Below, piece after piece: positions 23,332-35,931 of a DNA stretch of 64,000 bases; positions within the stretch are counted from its first letter, which is position 1, and every line of letters starts with the position of its first letter. Under the pieces are notes generated by a model. The model was not told where the DNA came from and ran no database searches. It was given only the letters and a program-made list of their open reading frames with translations. The stretch spans positions 186,944-250,943 of the forward strand of contig MU277718.1 of assembly GCA_022385805.1 (NCBI GenBank), written 5' to 3'. The stretch is from Pilatotrama ljubarskyi. Lineage: Eukaryota > Basidiomycota > Agaricomycetes > Polyporales > Polyporaceae. A program made the position numbers and the translations under genes.

Positions 23332-24806
23332 TCACTGTTCGACTCCAAGCTCCAGCAGCCACTTCAAACCCTCGCGCAAGTCTTGATACATTTTTCTACT
23401 CAACGGCATCTCCGGGTAGACGTAATAAAATCCGTGCGGCATGCCGGGGTACCTGCATATACAAATGCGCCAAGTCAGTCCGAGCGTACCATTTGGGGCT
23501 AGCAGCTGCAGCGTGCGTACAGAACCGACTTGGTCTTGACTCCGGCTTCGCGGAGGACCTTCTCCAGTATGCGCGCGTCGTCCCTGAGCGGATCCGCGCC
23601 GTTGTGCATGATGAACGCGGGTGCGACGCCCGCATGCGAGGGCCACAGGAGCGGGGAGACGCGCGGGTCATCCACAGGGCCCTGCAAGACAGCTGTTGTG
23701 GCACATGGCGATTGTTGGTGAGCATCCTCGTACTGCGGGAAGGCGCGTAGGAGACTCACTGTAGGCGTTCACCATCGCGTCTCTCGAGAGGATCGGAGAG
23801 TCTTTGTTTTCCGCCATGGAACGCATCTCTGCTTGGTACCTGCACGTTGCATTTGCATGAGTCATGTGCTGCACCACGCACAGCGACCACTCACTCTTGG
23901 GGGCAGACGTCGGGGTGAACGACGGCTGGCTGGCGCAGAAGCTGGCCGGTCACTTTACGCTGGGCGAGAGCGGGATCGTCGCGTGCGAAATGCGCACAGA
24001 CGGTGGCGATGTGCGCCCCGGCGGAGTCTCCGCCCAGGATGAAACCCTTGCCGATGCAAACTTGGATGGAGGACTGGTTCTCAGCGACCTGCACATGTCC
24101 ATGATTTTTGGTAAGTCTCGGCGATTCCGCCCCATGGAACCTGTGCGCGTACCCATTTGACAGCTGCAAAGGAGTCGTTGATCGGAATGGGGAAGGGATG
24201 CTCCGGTGCGAGTCTGCGGGTCGCCATTGAGTCTAGGTGGCAGGTCTCATGCGCCTCGTCCGGATGGGGAACATACGTACCTGTACTCGACGTTCACGGC
24301 GCACATTTGCAGCTCAACACAGATGGTGCGCAGCAGGCTGTCGTCCATCTCAATGTCGCCGAAGGCCCATCCTACGAGCCAGGGTGCGTGAGCGCTCCGA
24401 CATGGATGCTTTACGAGACTCGGAACTCACCTCCCCCGTGAAACCACACAAGAATTGGGTAAGTCGAATCGTCTGGGGTGGCCGCAGGGATGATACACCG
24501 GAGGCGCATAGTCGCGCCCTCCACCGGGATAGTCTTGTGCTCGACTCTGTAAGTCGATGCTAGGAAGACATTTTCATCAGTACTCAGATTCTGCAGATGG
24601 CGAGACGCAGATCTGAACATACCCGGCGGCAATTGAGCAGCATAATAATCCTTTGCCGCTTGGATGATAGGTTGACCTCGCCGACGAACCTTGTCCATCT
24701 CCGATAGGCCCTCCTCAGCTGGATCAGGAACGGGTGGGTTCGACGGATCAGACTGGAAGCGCGGGTCGGAGGCGTATGCCGCCTGGAATTCGGGATCGAC
24801 TGGCAT
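23332..24806 (-). CDS. HSL-type alpha/beta hydrolase (esterase/deacetylase)
   Basis: Serine hydrolase of the hormone-sensitive-lipase/arylacetamide-deacetylase branch (alpha/beta-hydrolase fold 3). The ATG at 24806 (MPVDPEFQAAY) starts a cytosolic protein without signal peptide. Oxyanion-hole motif HGGG is in the exon ending near 24430 (LVWFHGGGE). The nucleophile elbow GDSAGA is at about 24025-24045, the acid is probably in GADPLRDDAR near 23590, and the catalytic His is in GMPHGFYYV near 23435; the C terminus LKWLLELGVEQ ends at 23332. Six or so short introns interrupt the gene. All catalytic elements are present, so it looks functional. Substrate class (acyl or acetyl esters) is from family knowledge only. 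Confidence 0.85.
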
Positions 24807-25235
24807 GTTTGTGTTGTAGGAAGTCGTCTGAGAGGAAAGTTGCTTTGTAGTTTTTCTCCCGGGACGCTTCTTATACGCGCCGATCCCAGCGTGAAGAGTT
24901 CGGCACTCCACCGCAGTCAGTCGACGGCATCCTGGAACGGGTCCGAGAGTGCATCTCAGCCTTAGTCAAATCATAGAGAAGAGGCTGGTGACGAAATGTC
25001 TTCTATTGCCGCTGTACTCCCTCGGCTTGGTAGCGCGATCCGGAGCCGCATCCGTTGTGACTATGTGTCTATGCCGGACCGTGTGCCTTTGCTAGTCAGT
25101 GGAGTGCATTCGAGCTCTCTAGTTCAAGCGTCTAAGCAGGAGTAGGATAAGATACAATCACGCAAGCACACACTGGATCACTTTACCGTTTTCCATCAAG
25201 AGCGACGACCACGATCCTTGCGGCTGTGACGAAAT
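24807..25235. other. Intergenic, nothing recognised
   Basis: About 430 bp upstream of the hydrolase and downstream of the SET gene, both on the minus strand. No supported gene. Confidence 0.5.
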
Positions 25236-26461
25236 CTATTTCCGTCGCCGCCGACCCCACCACTCCGTACGCTCCGGAGCAGCAGCAACGGTGTCCCACC
25301 CTCTACTACTCCCGGTGTATGCACGATTGAGAGCAGATGCGAGCCCAGCCCATCTTCGCGCGCCTTTGCGGTCTTCTAGCGCACACGACGCTTTGAAGAG
25401 ACGAACGGCGAAGCCCTCCCACACGGGCTCGTAGTAGAGCTGCTCCTTCTCGAATATGTCCATGTATATCTTGTCCACACGATTGATATAGTCTTCCGGC
25501 ATAGTCGGGTCGCGAGCCCAGCGTTCGAGTGCAGCGTCCCGGTCGGCGAAATCGGAGTCTGCGCGCCTAATAAGCTCGCGCCGGGCTTCGCTGAGTGCGA
25601 GCTCGGTGCCGCTCAAGTTGCACGCAGTGCACATGCAGGTGAAGCCATACGAGGACAGTGCTTCTCGCCGTTGCGCACGGGGAAGGGCCAGGTCGACGTA
25701 AGAGATGAAGATCTGCGAGCCAGCAGGGATGGGAGCGACGGCTCGGAGCTCGAAGGTGAAGCTTGCCGCGTCAAAGCGATAAGCTGCATTCGGAGAGCAA
25801 CTGGAGGACGCGCAAAAGTTAGCCAGGCCTTTATTTGGCAATGCCACGTCCGGTCTCACCTATGGTTGACCCTCGAGATGTCCCCGCAGACGGCTGCATA
25901 CCGAAAGCCCCCGCTCGAAAGGGTGCCGGCGCTGAGACCATTGGTATCTAGGATCCCTTTCGCAGACGAGGGCTCTAGGTGCTGGCAGTTTGAAAGACTA
26001 TACAGCGTCGTGCGATCCTCCACGGACATGCGTTCCAGTGCATCGTCTAGTTCAGGATACCTACGAGCAGGCGTAGGGGCACGATGATAGGGCAAGAGTT
26101 CAGGATAAACGAGAAGAGGTGTTTCGACTATGATGATGTCTCCTCGCGCTATCTCTGACGTCGCGAAGACTCCAAGGCCGCTCTCTCCAGAGTCCGCTAC
26201 GCGGTACAACTTCACCTCAGGGGCAATAGCCGTCCTCGTGCTGTACGCAGGGGAACGGAGCGTTGCTGCGTCCTCCGCATGAGCGAGAACGATTGTGCCG
26301 GAGCGCGCGGAGCCACTGAGCGCATCCCCAGACGTCGAGACCGTCAGAACTTCTAACCTTGCGCGTTCCGGAGGAGCGTTCTTGCATGACGATGAAGACT
26401 GGTCAAAGTCGTCTACGACTCGACAATCCGGGATGGTAAGGCAGCCATCTGAGCAACACAT
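25236..26461 (-). CDS. SET-domain protein, SMYD-like (SET5 type)
   Basis: Probable protein lysine methyltransferase of the fungal SMYD/SET5-like group, 388 aa. Exons 26461-25860 and 25800-25236; the intron splits the Ser codon of the catalytic motif and phases match. SET features: GESGLGVFATSEIARGD (SET-N, near residue 90), RVNHSCSPNAAYRF (the conserved NHSCSPN), FISYVDL with the catalytic-site Tyr, and the post-SET zinc-ligand cluster GFTCMCTACNLS. No MYND finger is visible between the SET halves. The C-terminal helical region ends in a basic tail (RRRRK). The frame is open one codon upstream without ATG; the ATG at 26461 is used. It is divergent from the EZH2-like gene. Substrate unknown. 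Confidence 0.88.
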
Positions 26462-26865
26462 CAAGCCGTGTAGAGCTTAATGTTTAAAGATGCCTTATAC
26501 AGTTTTCTGCTCCAAAATAATGATGTCAGCCACGTATGATTGGTCCAGAAGTGAGTGGTAACTAACCAGACAGTCGTGGAGGTTGGAAGTCGGGAAGAGG
26601 AGGCGCTCAAGACTCAAGTGCAGTTTGCCGAACGTGGCCATACGGCAAACTCCGTGGTGGCTCTGGCCCAATCCGGCGACAGGATGAAGTTCGACTTGGG
26701 CATGGCCGTCAAGAATATACACTGACCATGACTAGCGTGAACGGTACGCTGCCCGCAGACCAAACTGTCACGTAGGTACATAACCGGTGAAAGATGACTT
26801 GTAACTCTGACGTTATCCTATGCGATTCTACAGCGGCGTTCTACTCAACTTCCCAGTGAGCCTTC
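26462..26865. promoter_or_regulatory. Divergent region between the two SET-domain genes
   Basis: About 400 bp between divergent SET-domain genes. An ATG at 26728 followed by a donor-like GTAGGT could be the true first exon of the EZH2-like gene; the join to 26866 could not be settled by eye. Confidence 0.4.
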
Positions 26866-29541
26866 ATGCAAATGTACAAGGAAGCCTCGAACGGGCTTTC
26901 CAGGCCTGATTCGAAAGCACTCGCCCTCTCATGCTTTAGAGAAATTTGGCAGGAGTACTACCTTTGGGAACCAGAGTACTGCGCACGCAAGCTGTCTGGG
27001 TTGTCTGTCACACAACCGTCGAGGCCCCGGGACGTTGCCTCAGTGGTCATCGAGGATGCGGACGACGGATATCCTCCCAACACAGGCCGCGAAAAACCGG
27101 ATAACACATCTGCCCTCAAGCTGTATCGTCTGACTGACGACGCATGTGACTTCTCGACCGTCGCATTACAGACCGATGTGCTCCTTGACCCGCCTGAGGC
27201 CTATCCGGTGTACGAGTCTTGCACTCCGGTTACTCAAAATATCCTACACGGAGACGACCCGAACTATATGCCCTTTCTCCCACATGCCGATGATTCCGGT
27301 TTCAATCACGAAGACCATGCGCTCGAGTACAAGGGACTGGCATGGCAAGAGAACTACCGGGACTCCGACAGTGAGTGGGGCTTGGTGTCTTCTTGATGAG
27401 TGGCTAAATGTGGTCATAGCATTGGAAATTACGCTCGAGACCGCACGGAGGCTACATTCTCGATACCGCTTGCCCGTATCCGAGATTGACGAGACCGAAG
27501 TGCTTCCACTTGCCCTGCAAACGAGGGCCGTTTGGGGCGGTATATGGACTGGCAAGCAGAGGTGAGCTTCGCTGTTTATTGGCAGAGACGTACACCTTAT
27601 GTCAGCCTAGGGATATGATTGCATGGCCTGACTCTTCCGCTTCGTCATGCTCTGCTCTCCCGGATGTGTCACCGGCGCCAGAAGGCAACCTCTGCGCTCG
27701 CCTGCAGGACTACCTAAACCTGTGGTGTCCCACTGCCGACTGTCTGCAGGCACATTGCTTCTCCCACAGTACGTATAATACCTGCGTGCTCATGAGAAAG
27801 CGCGTACTCACTCGGCACATGCAGACGTCGAACAGGTTAATCTCGCATGCGGTGCTCCGTTCTTCCACTCCGAGGTTCTCTTCCGTTCCCTTGCGGTTAC
27901 CAGTGAGTGTGGAGCGGAATGCGTGAAGGCAATAGGCCGGGTAAGGCTGCTGTCAGACAAATAACACCGGTCTTTCACTGATGAGTGAGTAGACAGACGT
28001 TCTCTGGACCAGTCACCAACTCGAGGATCTCAAAACACTTTGCCACGTCGCGACGACCGCGACTCCATGCGACTTGGCAGTATTATGTCGCAAACCCTGC
28101 CACGAGGTGCGTCCTTCCGCGCCGGCCAGCTCGTCCCAAGCAAACCCGACCATTAGGTCGCTTTCATGCTACATAGGCACGACGACTTCTATGTAGCCCG
28201 CAGGCGGCCGCAGACGCTACAGAGGACACTCGCTGTCAGAAAGAGCGACTTCAGTGAGTGCCGGTCGTCGGAGCGCGCAGTATCGAGTCTTACGCCAGAC
28301 TAGGCTCCGAAACGGCGCCGGATTTCGTCCCGTAAGCCCTTTGAGAAACATCCACTCCGAAGATCAGACTCATCGTTCTTCAGCAACGACCCGTGTAGTC
28401 ACCCGGGACCCTGCGGACCAGAAGTGGACTGTCCTTGTTTCCTCAACAAGGCTCACTGTTCACGGAATTGTCGATGCACCCCGAGATGTGAGTCCGATTT
28501 GAGACGTCTATGGACGTGTTGATGCCGAAGCGCTGACAGCTGACTCGGGGTAATCGTAGGCCCTAGGAGATGGCAAGGGTGTAAGTGCGCTTTGGCAGCT
28601 ACGAAGATAAACGGGAAGCCGTTCAAGGTCAAGCGGACGCATGCATGTGCTGGAAACCAATGCCCTTGCTGGGCGGCGAAGCGGGAGTGTGATCCAGAGG
28701 TCTGCGTTTCCTGTCAAGTCCAGTGAGTATACTTCACAGCCTCAGCAGATCGAGAGCTAACAAGGCATTCTCCCTTGTACAGCGGTATGCGGACTTACCC
28801 GCTCTCATCTAGTATACTGACGATTCGGAACAGGAAGTGCAGCCGACGCATGCAGAAACATGCAGATCCAGAGGGGTTTGCATAAGGTATTTGACCAACG
28901 AGCCGTTGCATTGGATCTTGATATTCACTTGACTAGCTCTCAGAGGTGAAGAAGGGGAAATTTGGACTGGGCTGTTTCTTAGCAGAAGAAGCGAAGGAAG
29001 GCGACCTCATCACCGGTGAGTGGGGGGCGATCGTATGGTCATCGTGCATTCTCCGAATCATATCTCTCAGAGTATATCGGGGAGCTCATCTACGAGCCAA
29101 CATTTCTTTGCCGCGGGTGCGGGCCCTATTCATTTGATCTTCTCTCAGCCATCACTGACTGCTGATCATCAGCCAAGTCGCAGCGCACGTAGGCCGGAGC
29201 TACGTTTTCGGCTTGAACAAGCTCATGTCTGTGGACGCCACCACTTCCGGCAACTCCGCGCGATTCATCAACCACGCTCCGTGTCACAAAGCGAACGTCG
29301 CAGTATCCAGTACGTCGGATCTATGCTATCTTGTGGAGCACTACTCGTTGTCTTATATGTTCTTTGCATAGTCCTGCTGGTCAATGGACATCAGCGGATT
29401 GGCATCTTTGCGAGTAGGTTGTTTTCGCTCGCTGCTCTTGTTTGCGGAGTGCTTGACGCAGCTTTCGAAGAGAAAGATATCGCCGCTGGAAGCGAAGTCT
29501 TCATGGACTATGGTCCCGAATACCCCATCGATGAGGCCTGA
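26866..29541 (+). CDS. EZH2-like H3K27 methyltransferase (PRC2 subunit)
   Basis: Enhancer-of-zeste type SET protein, catalytic subunit of Polycomb repressive complex 2 by homology; nuclear. Blocks in order: the fungal E(z) region MPFLPHADDSGFNHEDHA and WQENYRDSDSE near 27270-27370, LETARRLHSRY near 27440; the cysteine-rich CXC domain, first half PCSHPGPCGPEVDCPC (about 28390-28430) and second half WQGCKCALAATKING then ACAGNQCPCWAAKRECD (28570-28700); then SET: KFGLGCFLAEEAKEGD (about 28960), EYIGELIYEPTFLCRG, NSARFINHAP (about 29250), RIGIFA, and the C-terminal DYGPEYPIDEA. Many short introns. Active-site motifs are present, with NHA in place of the usual NHS. The start is provisional: 26866 is the first ATG of the open exon, but an upstream exon is possible. 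Confidence 0.85.
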
Positions 29542-30394
29542 GCTTCAGAAGAGCTGATGGTACGAAGTCGACATGCTGGAGACATGCTGGAATATCTCTT
29601 CACCTGAAGGATGCCAGTCACGCTGGTGAGCGCGTTATTATATAACTCGTGATCATGGCGAGTGGCTAGACAGTTCAACAATAGCGGATCTGACCGCAAA
29701 GGGTTCTCAGGCGCACGGATGAGCGAGCGGAGTCCGGCTACCGGGAGATGTCGAGAGTTAACTAGCGGATCTGGCATCCGCGGGAACCACTCGTCTCCCT
29801 GGGCCCTCACCAGCAAGAGGGTTTAGATTAGGAAGGGCATGTCATATGCCAGCTTTCCATCACCATCTGAATACATGCTTCAACTCCTCAGTGATCGTGC
29901 GGAAGGTGTACAGGGGAACCTCGGTTAGGCCCCGGGAGTAGGACTTGGGCGGGCTCATAAGACTATGGGTCGTGAATGCGAGTTGTCATGCGAGATGATG
30001 TCCCCAGATTATGGCGCCTAGGCCGTAGATGAACCACTTACATCGAAAATACTATGTTCAGGGCGAAAGGTTGAGTCTTAGGCGAGCGTACGTGGACGAA
30101 GATGACGAGCAACTACTGACAGTGATAGTATACACTGGCAGTAGCCGTAGCCGAGAATCCCGGGCCATTTCCTCGAGTTGCGGTGGCTCGCTCGGGCGCT
30201 AGGTGGTCGGGCCGGGCAGCGGAGCGTGCGACCTTTGGTCGCCATGTTCGACTCTCGCTGTGGCCACATTCTTTGTTCCAGGACACCTGCGGACGTCAAC
30301 AAGCAGACCCAGAGATCGATACAGACTCGTAAGCCGCTGGATAGAGCTGTGAATCGGATGCTAAAGTGCCGTTTTTGCTGGAACAGATACAGTG
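29542..30394. other. Intergenic, nothing recognised
   Basis: About 850 bp between the EZH2-like stop and the F-box gene. No supported ORF, RNA gene or repeat. Confidence 0.5.
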
Positions 30395-32205
30395 ATGCCG
30401 GGGCCTTCTGTCTCCGGATCCACGACGCAGCGCGTCCTGGCCATACCAGAAATCCTGGAGCTGGTGTTCTCCTTTCTGGAAGCTGAAGATCACGCTCAGT
30501 GCGCTTGCGTGTGCAAGATCTGGTCTGAAGTCGCCCTGGACACTCTGTGGCGGGACCTCGACGATCTGCACCGACTCTTCAGCGTCCTCGCGCCCATCGA
30601 GTCGGGAGAAACCCCTGACTCGCCAGACGTACGCGCTATCACCTCCCCGATTTTGCCATCCGCTGATGCTCTCGGCGACAGCACTTTCAAAGGCCTCTCG
30701 AACCAACAGACTGGGCTAGGTTCATGCGATATGCTCGTCGCGTACGAACCCTCTCAGTGCCACCGGCCACGGACACTCGCCTGCGCGGACCCCTAGTGTT
30801 CGACGAGATCGCTCGGACTCGACCAACGCTTAACATCCTACCCAGACTTTCATCGCTATCGTGGACATCGAAAGACGGCGAGCGATTGCGACTCTCGCTG
30901 CTGTTCATGCATGAGAACATCAAGCAGTTCTCCGTCCGACTCGTTCCTTCCGATCACTACTCCTTCGGCATCTTCTTCCAAGAAATCGCCCTGCGTCTGC
31001 CGAAGCTCACATGCCTAGATCTCAGCTTCAAATTCCCTGTTCGCGACATCGAGGATGATCTTTGCAAGCTGCTCGAGAGCCTTCCTGACCTGCAGAAGGT
31101 CGTCCTGCCTAAGTTCACCATCACCGCAAAAATCATCGAGCGGCTCTCACGTAGCCCGAAAATCCGGGTTATTCAGTTCGAGTTCATGGACTCGCAAGGC
31201 GTAGGAGACGTATCGGACGTCCACAATTGGTTCCCCACTCTCGAGGAGGATGCCTTCCCTGCTCTGAACGATCTGTCCGTCAGCGTGCACCTTCCCCATA
31301 TGGTTCGCTTCCTCAATACGGAGTTCTCGCCCTCACATCTCACATGTCTTTACGTCCACCTGCTTTATACCGTCCCTCCTTACCAAGTACATGATTTTCT
31401 GGAAGCCGTGGCTCAGAAGTGCCAGCAGATCACTCAGCTCTACCTTGACTTCTCGGGGGATTCCAGCCCCCTGGTGTTTCGGACTTCTCTCCCGGACGAT
31501 GACCGCATCACGTGGAACACACTGCGACCTCTCCTCAAACTCCCGAAGCTAACCCAGTTCGAGCTGCATTGGGACACTCCGCTTGCGCTGACGCAGAGCG
31601 ACATCGAGGAGCTCGCGTCAAGCCTTCCGAATCTCGAACTCTTGGTCCTCAACTCCGAACCGCTCCCCTCTCCCCAGCCTCCCGCACTCACGCTTCGCGC
31701 TCTCATCCCCTTTGCGCGGCACTGTCCCAAAATGCGCGAGCTCAGCCTGTACGTCGACGCGTCATCTGACGATCTGGACGAGGCCTCCCAGGAAGTGTAC
31801 GCGTCCCTTCCCCCGACACAATTCCGCAGCCTCCGCCAGCTCTCGTTCGGTCTGTCGCCGATCACGGACTCTGAGGCTGCGACGCTCTTCCTCAGCCAAC
31901 TATGCCCGCTCGGGTGCACGGTGAGCTCTGGCGTGAGCTGGCCGAACGGCTTCGACGCGATGGAGGCGCAAACGCACGAAGATTCCCTCGTCCTCACGGA
32001 GCTGTGGGCGCTGGCAGGTCTTTGGTGGGCGCGGTGGGGCGAGGTGAACAGGACCTTGCCCCTGGTGACGAGGGCGCGGATGGAGGAGAGGGCGCGAAGG
32101 AGTGAGTTGGAGCGCGAGGTGGAGGACTTGCGGGTGAGGTGTCGGTTGTTGGAAGAGCAAGTGAGGGTTGGAATGCCGTCGGACAGTGGGTGCATCGCAC
32201 TGTAG
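30395..32205 (+). CDS. F-box / leucine-rich protein, copy A
   Basis: F-box protein, presumed substrate adaptor of an SCF ubiquitin ligase. Exon 1 (30395-30628) carries the F-box (IPEILELVFSFLEAEDHAQ then CVCKIWSEVALDTLWRDLDD); exon 2 (30682-32205) is one long exon with irregular leucine-rich repeats and a C-terminal coiled coil (RSELEREVEDLRVRCRLLEE). 585 aa, both exons multiples of three. The intron 30629-30681 is supported by the paralogue at 35932-37775, where splicing at the same place gives the matching sequence RPLTADDWQRF (here RPLEPTDWARF). The target protein is unknown; basidiomycetes carry large, variable sets of such F-box genes. It is tail-to-tail with copy B, with the farnesyltransferase gene and a tRNA between. 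Confidence 0.9.
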
Positions 32206-32385
32206 GCCCGCTCTTCGCAGAGTTCCGCGATGCCTGGAAGTGGTTATTCCCGTAGTCAGGCCCTCTCATCTGACCAGAGCTTCAAATTGGATTGCAAGTT
32301 GGCGCAGGGGTTCACTCGGAAGCGGTCTATTTGCTATATGTGAACTTCGGGATCCTACGAGTAGGGGATGCGAGGATGAAAAAGA

Positions 32386-32473
32386 TTCCCATTAGCCGAC
32401 TCGAACGACTGACCTCGTCATTGCACGACTCATTCGTACTAGTGACGCGCTCTACCAACTGAGCTAAACGGGA
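32386..32473 (-). tRNA. tRNA-Thr (AGT), with 15-nt intron
   Basis: The minus strand folds as a full cloverleaf: acceptor TCCCGTT/AATGGGA, D arm GCTC...GAGC, anticodon stem CGTCA/TGACG, T arm AGTCG-TTCGAGT-CGGCT, discriminator A. The anticodon loop CTAGTA...A gives anticodon AGT with a 15-nt intron after position 37. A run of five T follows on the minus strand (Pol III terminator). It starts 180 bp beyond the F-box A stop. A second gene of the same type is at 40033. Confidence 0.88.
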
Positions 32474-32641
32474 TTTACGAACTCTAACTGACTTGCTACT
32501 ACCATGTACTTACTTTAAGTTGTGGCCTGTCTTGTCTCTTTGTTTCCCCATCAAGGCTCGAATCTGGACGCCACCGGGTCGAGTCCTGAACATCACGGAG
32601 AGGCGCAGTGACATCCTCTCTTGTTCCAACCACGAACAGTC

Positions 32642-34881
32642 ATGGTAGATGTATATTCATCGACTCCGACGGATGGCTACAGCACTGCGACTTCAACCTT
32701 GCAAGCTGCCACGGAAAACCTGATCAAGTCTCATATTCCACCCGGAGGCCCTTCGCAAGCCGAACTGCAGAAGAGATACCACTTTGAGTTCCTATTGCGT
32801 AACCTACGACAAGGATTTCCAGAACGATACATATCTCAGGACGCCAGCCAACCTTGGTTGGTTTACTGGACCCTCCACGGCTTCAGCCTTCTTGGCGCAG
32901 GCCTGGACGATCTCACGAAGAAGCGGTATACAGAGTTTACTACATATCACTTGCACATTACTCACGCATGCATATGAAGGACGATAGAAACGTTACTGGC
33001 GCTTCAGCACCCCGACGGCGGCTTTTCGGGGGGCCCTGGTCAGGCAGCCCACCTCCTCCCGACCTATGCAGCCGTGTGCGCCTTTGCTATCGTAGGCCGC
33101 CCAGGAAAAGGCGGAGGCTGGGAATCCATCGATAGGTGGCCTTCTCCGCCGATGTCTTCCTCATTCACGATGCTGAGGCAGCCATTCGCGTCACTAGGAA
33201 GAAGATGTACGACTTCTTCATGTCGTTGAAACAACCGGATGGTTCGTTCCTTGTTAGTCATCATGGCGAGGTCGATGTCAGGTTGGTGCATTAAACTCCA
33301 AGCGTGCGCTGCGCCATTGCGTAGGGGGACGTCACTGCAATGAGACTGGATAGGTGCTCTGCACCAATCCGGTCGCCTAGAGCAGCTGCCCCGCATCGGA
33401 CGTCATCGCGAACACGATGATTCTAACCAATCCGTGTGCAGGGGAATATATTGTTTACTCGCCGTCGCGACGCTCCTGAACCTGCTCACGCCCGAGCTTC
33501 TCGCCGGCGTGCCCGACTTCCTTGCTACGTGCCAAACGTACGAGGGCGGTTTCGGCAACGCCTCCTTCCCCGGATGGGCGTTCGAGGCTGGTACGCTGGC
33601 TTTGGAGTTTCTCGGAGCTTCTCAATGCTGACATCCCGAATATATCGTGCAGATGATCCGGAGACGGAGACGGCACCAGCTAAGTCGTTCGATGCCACTG
33701 CACCCCGCCCTCCTCTGGGTGAGGCCCACGGCGGTTACACGTTCTGCGCGACAGCGTCTTGGGTCATCTTGCAATCGTTCATCGATCTGTACTATTCTGC
33801 CTCCGGCCAGCCGTCCTCTGCTTCGCTTCCGGGAAGGCCCAGAATCAACACACGCGCTCTCTTGAGATGGTGCACACAGATGCAAGGGCTTCCAATCGAG
33901 CTCGGCGGGTTTAGGGGTCGGACGAACAAGCTCGTGGATGGATGCTATAGCTGGTGGGTGGGCGGCTGCGTCGTCCTGGTAGAAACCCTACTTGGCGTCG
34001 GAGCGCACCACGAAACGCCGACAGTGGAGACTCCCGGAGAAGAGGATGGTCATAAAGTCTGGGATGATGTTGATGGTGAGCAATCTTCGCGCTGTCGGGG
34101 TGTGACCGAACACAAGTGCTATCTCGCTTGACGCTTGATCCTCCGGGCAATCGGGGCTGATCGGGCTTTGGCAGATTCGTTGTTCAACCGTCGAGCCCTG
34201 CAGGAGTACATCCTTTGCGCCGGCCAGCATCCCGCTGGAGGACTGCGAGACAAACCGCCCAAGTACGTAGATATGCGCTTTAATACTCTTCCGCGGGGTC
34301 CCCTGGCGCCCTGTCTTACGTCCGTTAGACCTGCAGACGCTTACCATACTCTATACTGCGCCGCCGGTCTCTCTGCCGCCCAACACCGCGTCATCCCTTC
34401 TGAAGGGCGGAGGAACGCAGTCATATCCGCCTGGAATGCCCAAGAAGCTCGCGCTCATGACGGTGGGTCTGCCATACCTGTCTTGCCTGCTCAACAGCGT
34501 CTCACCCCCGAGTCTATCTGACCGCCGATGCTTCACGTCACTCAGGGACGGGCTTTGTCCCGACATCGGATGCGGAGCGTGCGAAGCTAGACGCACTACG
34601 CAAGCAGACATGCGCCCACGTCCTGTCGTGGGCGGAAGAAGAGGGAACAGCCGTCTACGTCGGCGGCGCGACCAACCGCGTGGTGAGTTCTCTTGTACCG
34701 CCCGCTCAGCGGCCGCTGTTGGCTTCCCTGGTCAGGTCGATCTGACTCTGACCATCAATGTCCCCCCCAGAATGCGACGCACCCGCTGTTCAATCTCACT
34801 GTCACCCACTCCGATGCCATGATGGCTTACTTCTACGGCCAAACTCTCCCTTCGCGCTATACACCGCAGGCCAAGCCTTAG
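32642..34881 (+). CDS. Protein farnesyltransferase beta subunit
   Basis: Beta subunit of CaaX farnesyltransferase (RAM1-type), which with the alpha subunit farnesylates Ras and, in basidiomycetes, CaaX mating pheromones; cytosolic. Prenyltransferase repeats are recognisable: YISQDASQPWLVYWTLHGF, LLALQHPDGGFSGGPGQ, FFMSLKQPDGSFLVSHHGE, GIYCLLAVATLLNLLTPE, CQTYEGGFGN, then EAHGGYTFCATASWVIL. Zinc-site elements: Asp and Cys in LVDGCYSWWVGG (about 33935-33970) and His in DAYHTLYCAAGLS (about 34340). The C terminus has NATHPLFNLTVTHSDAMM then AYFYGQ. About ten exons; one intron probably runs 34463 to about 34541, giving DGTGFVPTSDAER. The start is the ATG at 32642, the first in frame after a stop-free leader. 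It looks intact. Confidence 0.9.
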
Positions 34882-35931
34882 ATATAAGACGCAACTAGGA
34901 ATGCAACAGTGCAGCGCGAGACCGACGTCCACCAGTGAGGAAGGATGATAAGCGTGACTGGCGTACTCAGATGGATGGACCCAATATCTTGTACCATTAC
35001 CGGAACGAGAAGCAATGAGGACGTTGACCCGTCACATGAATATCGCTAGCCAGACTGCTCGCACGAGGGCGGCGCGCATTAGCACGCTGCACCTTGTCCT
35101 GCACTTCGCGTGCGCCACAACGTCTCGTGCGATTCCCTGCGATACATCCTCCTACCGTCTTTGTCACCGGCAACCCAGCTCCCACTCGGCAGCGGCCTTC
35201 GCGAACACTCCTGGGAATGACGACCGCAGAAGCAACCCCTGTAACTGCCATCAGGATATATCTGTCTCGGCTACTGCTGTCCCAGGACATGACTCGTTCT
35301 TAGAAGGGCGGAAGGGCAGGGGCGACTTGGTGAGCGTCGCACTGAACAGAGCCCGAGGGGCACGGGGATAGATTGAACCGCCTTCTGGTGAGAACTACCT
35401 GGATGCAGGCGGTCATGGGCCAGCCCGAGCTGAGCCGATTAGGTTTTGGGTTGCAATGCGTACCACCAGGAGGCTTCGGTCGGACCGGAGAGCAGAGGAA
35501 GCACTCGATAGTGGGCCGTACGCTGGACATCGAGTAGACGATTGGTGAGGACAAATTCGGGATAATAGTCGCACTGATACACTGTCGGCGGATCAACCAA
35601 GGACACCGTAGTTCCAACGAGTAGCCTTCGCCCAAGGCCGGTGTGACATCTTCCCGGTGTTTGCGTGAAGTAGTATATAGTACATTTGCGCACGTAGGCA
35701 GCTATGGCGGTTCCATTCAAGAGCGCCGAGAATGAGAAGGCCCTTGTAGAACTCTATCATGAGATGCAATGATCATGGTAGGTGGGGGTTAGAGCGGTTC
35801 ATTATGCAAGCCCGGTTACCATTCCGGGAGTGCTGCCAAAAGCAATCAGCAGAGTCACAGAAGCGATACGAAGGTGCCATCTACTCACCTGTCCTTAGCA
35901 CGTCCTTCGCCACCCCTGCGCGCGCCCACGC
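34882..35931. other. Intergenic, nothing recognised
   Basis: About 1.05 kb of convergent 3' space between the farnesyltransferase gene and F-box copy B. No supported gene, RNA or repeat. Confidence 0.5.

Noticed and set aside
14865..24806. Secondary-metabolite gene cluster around the methyltransferase
   Set aside because: No polyketide or peptide synthase, terpene cyclase, P450 or transporter of such clusters is present; the neighbours are unrelated membrane proteins and an esterase.
34463..34497. A 35-nt intron in the farnesyltransferase gene
   Set aside because: The same donor with a later acceptor near 34541 gives a normal-length intron and a better family match (DGTGFVPTSDAER).
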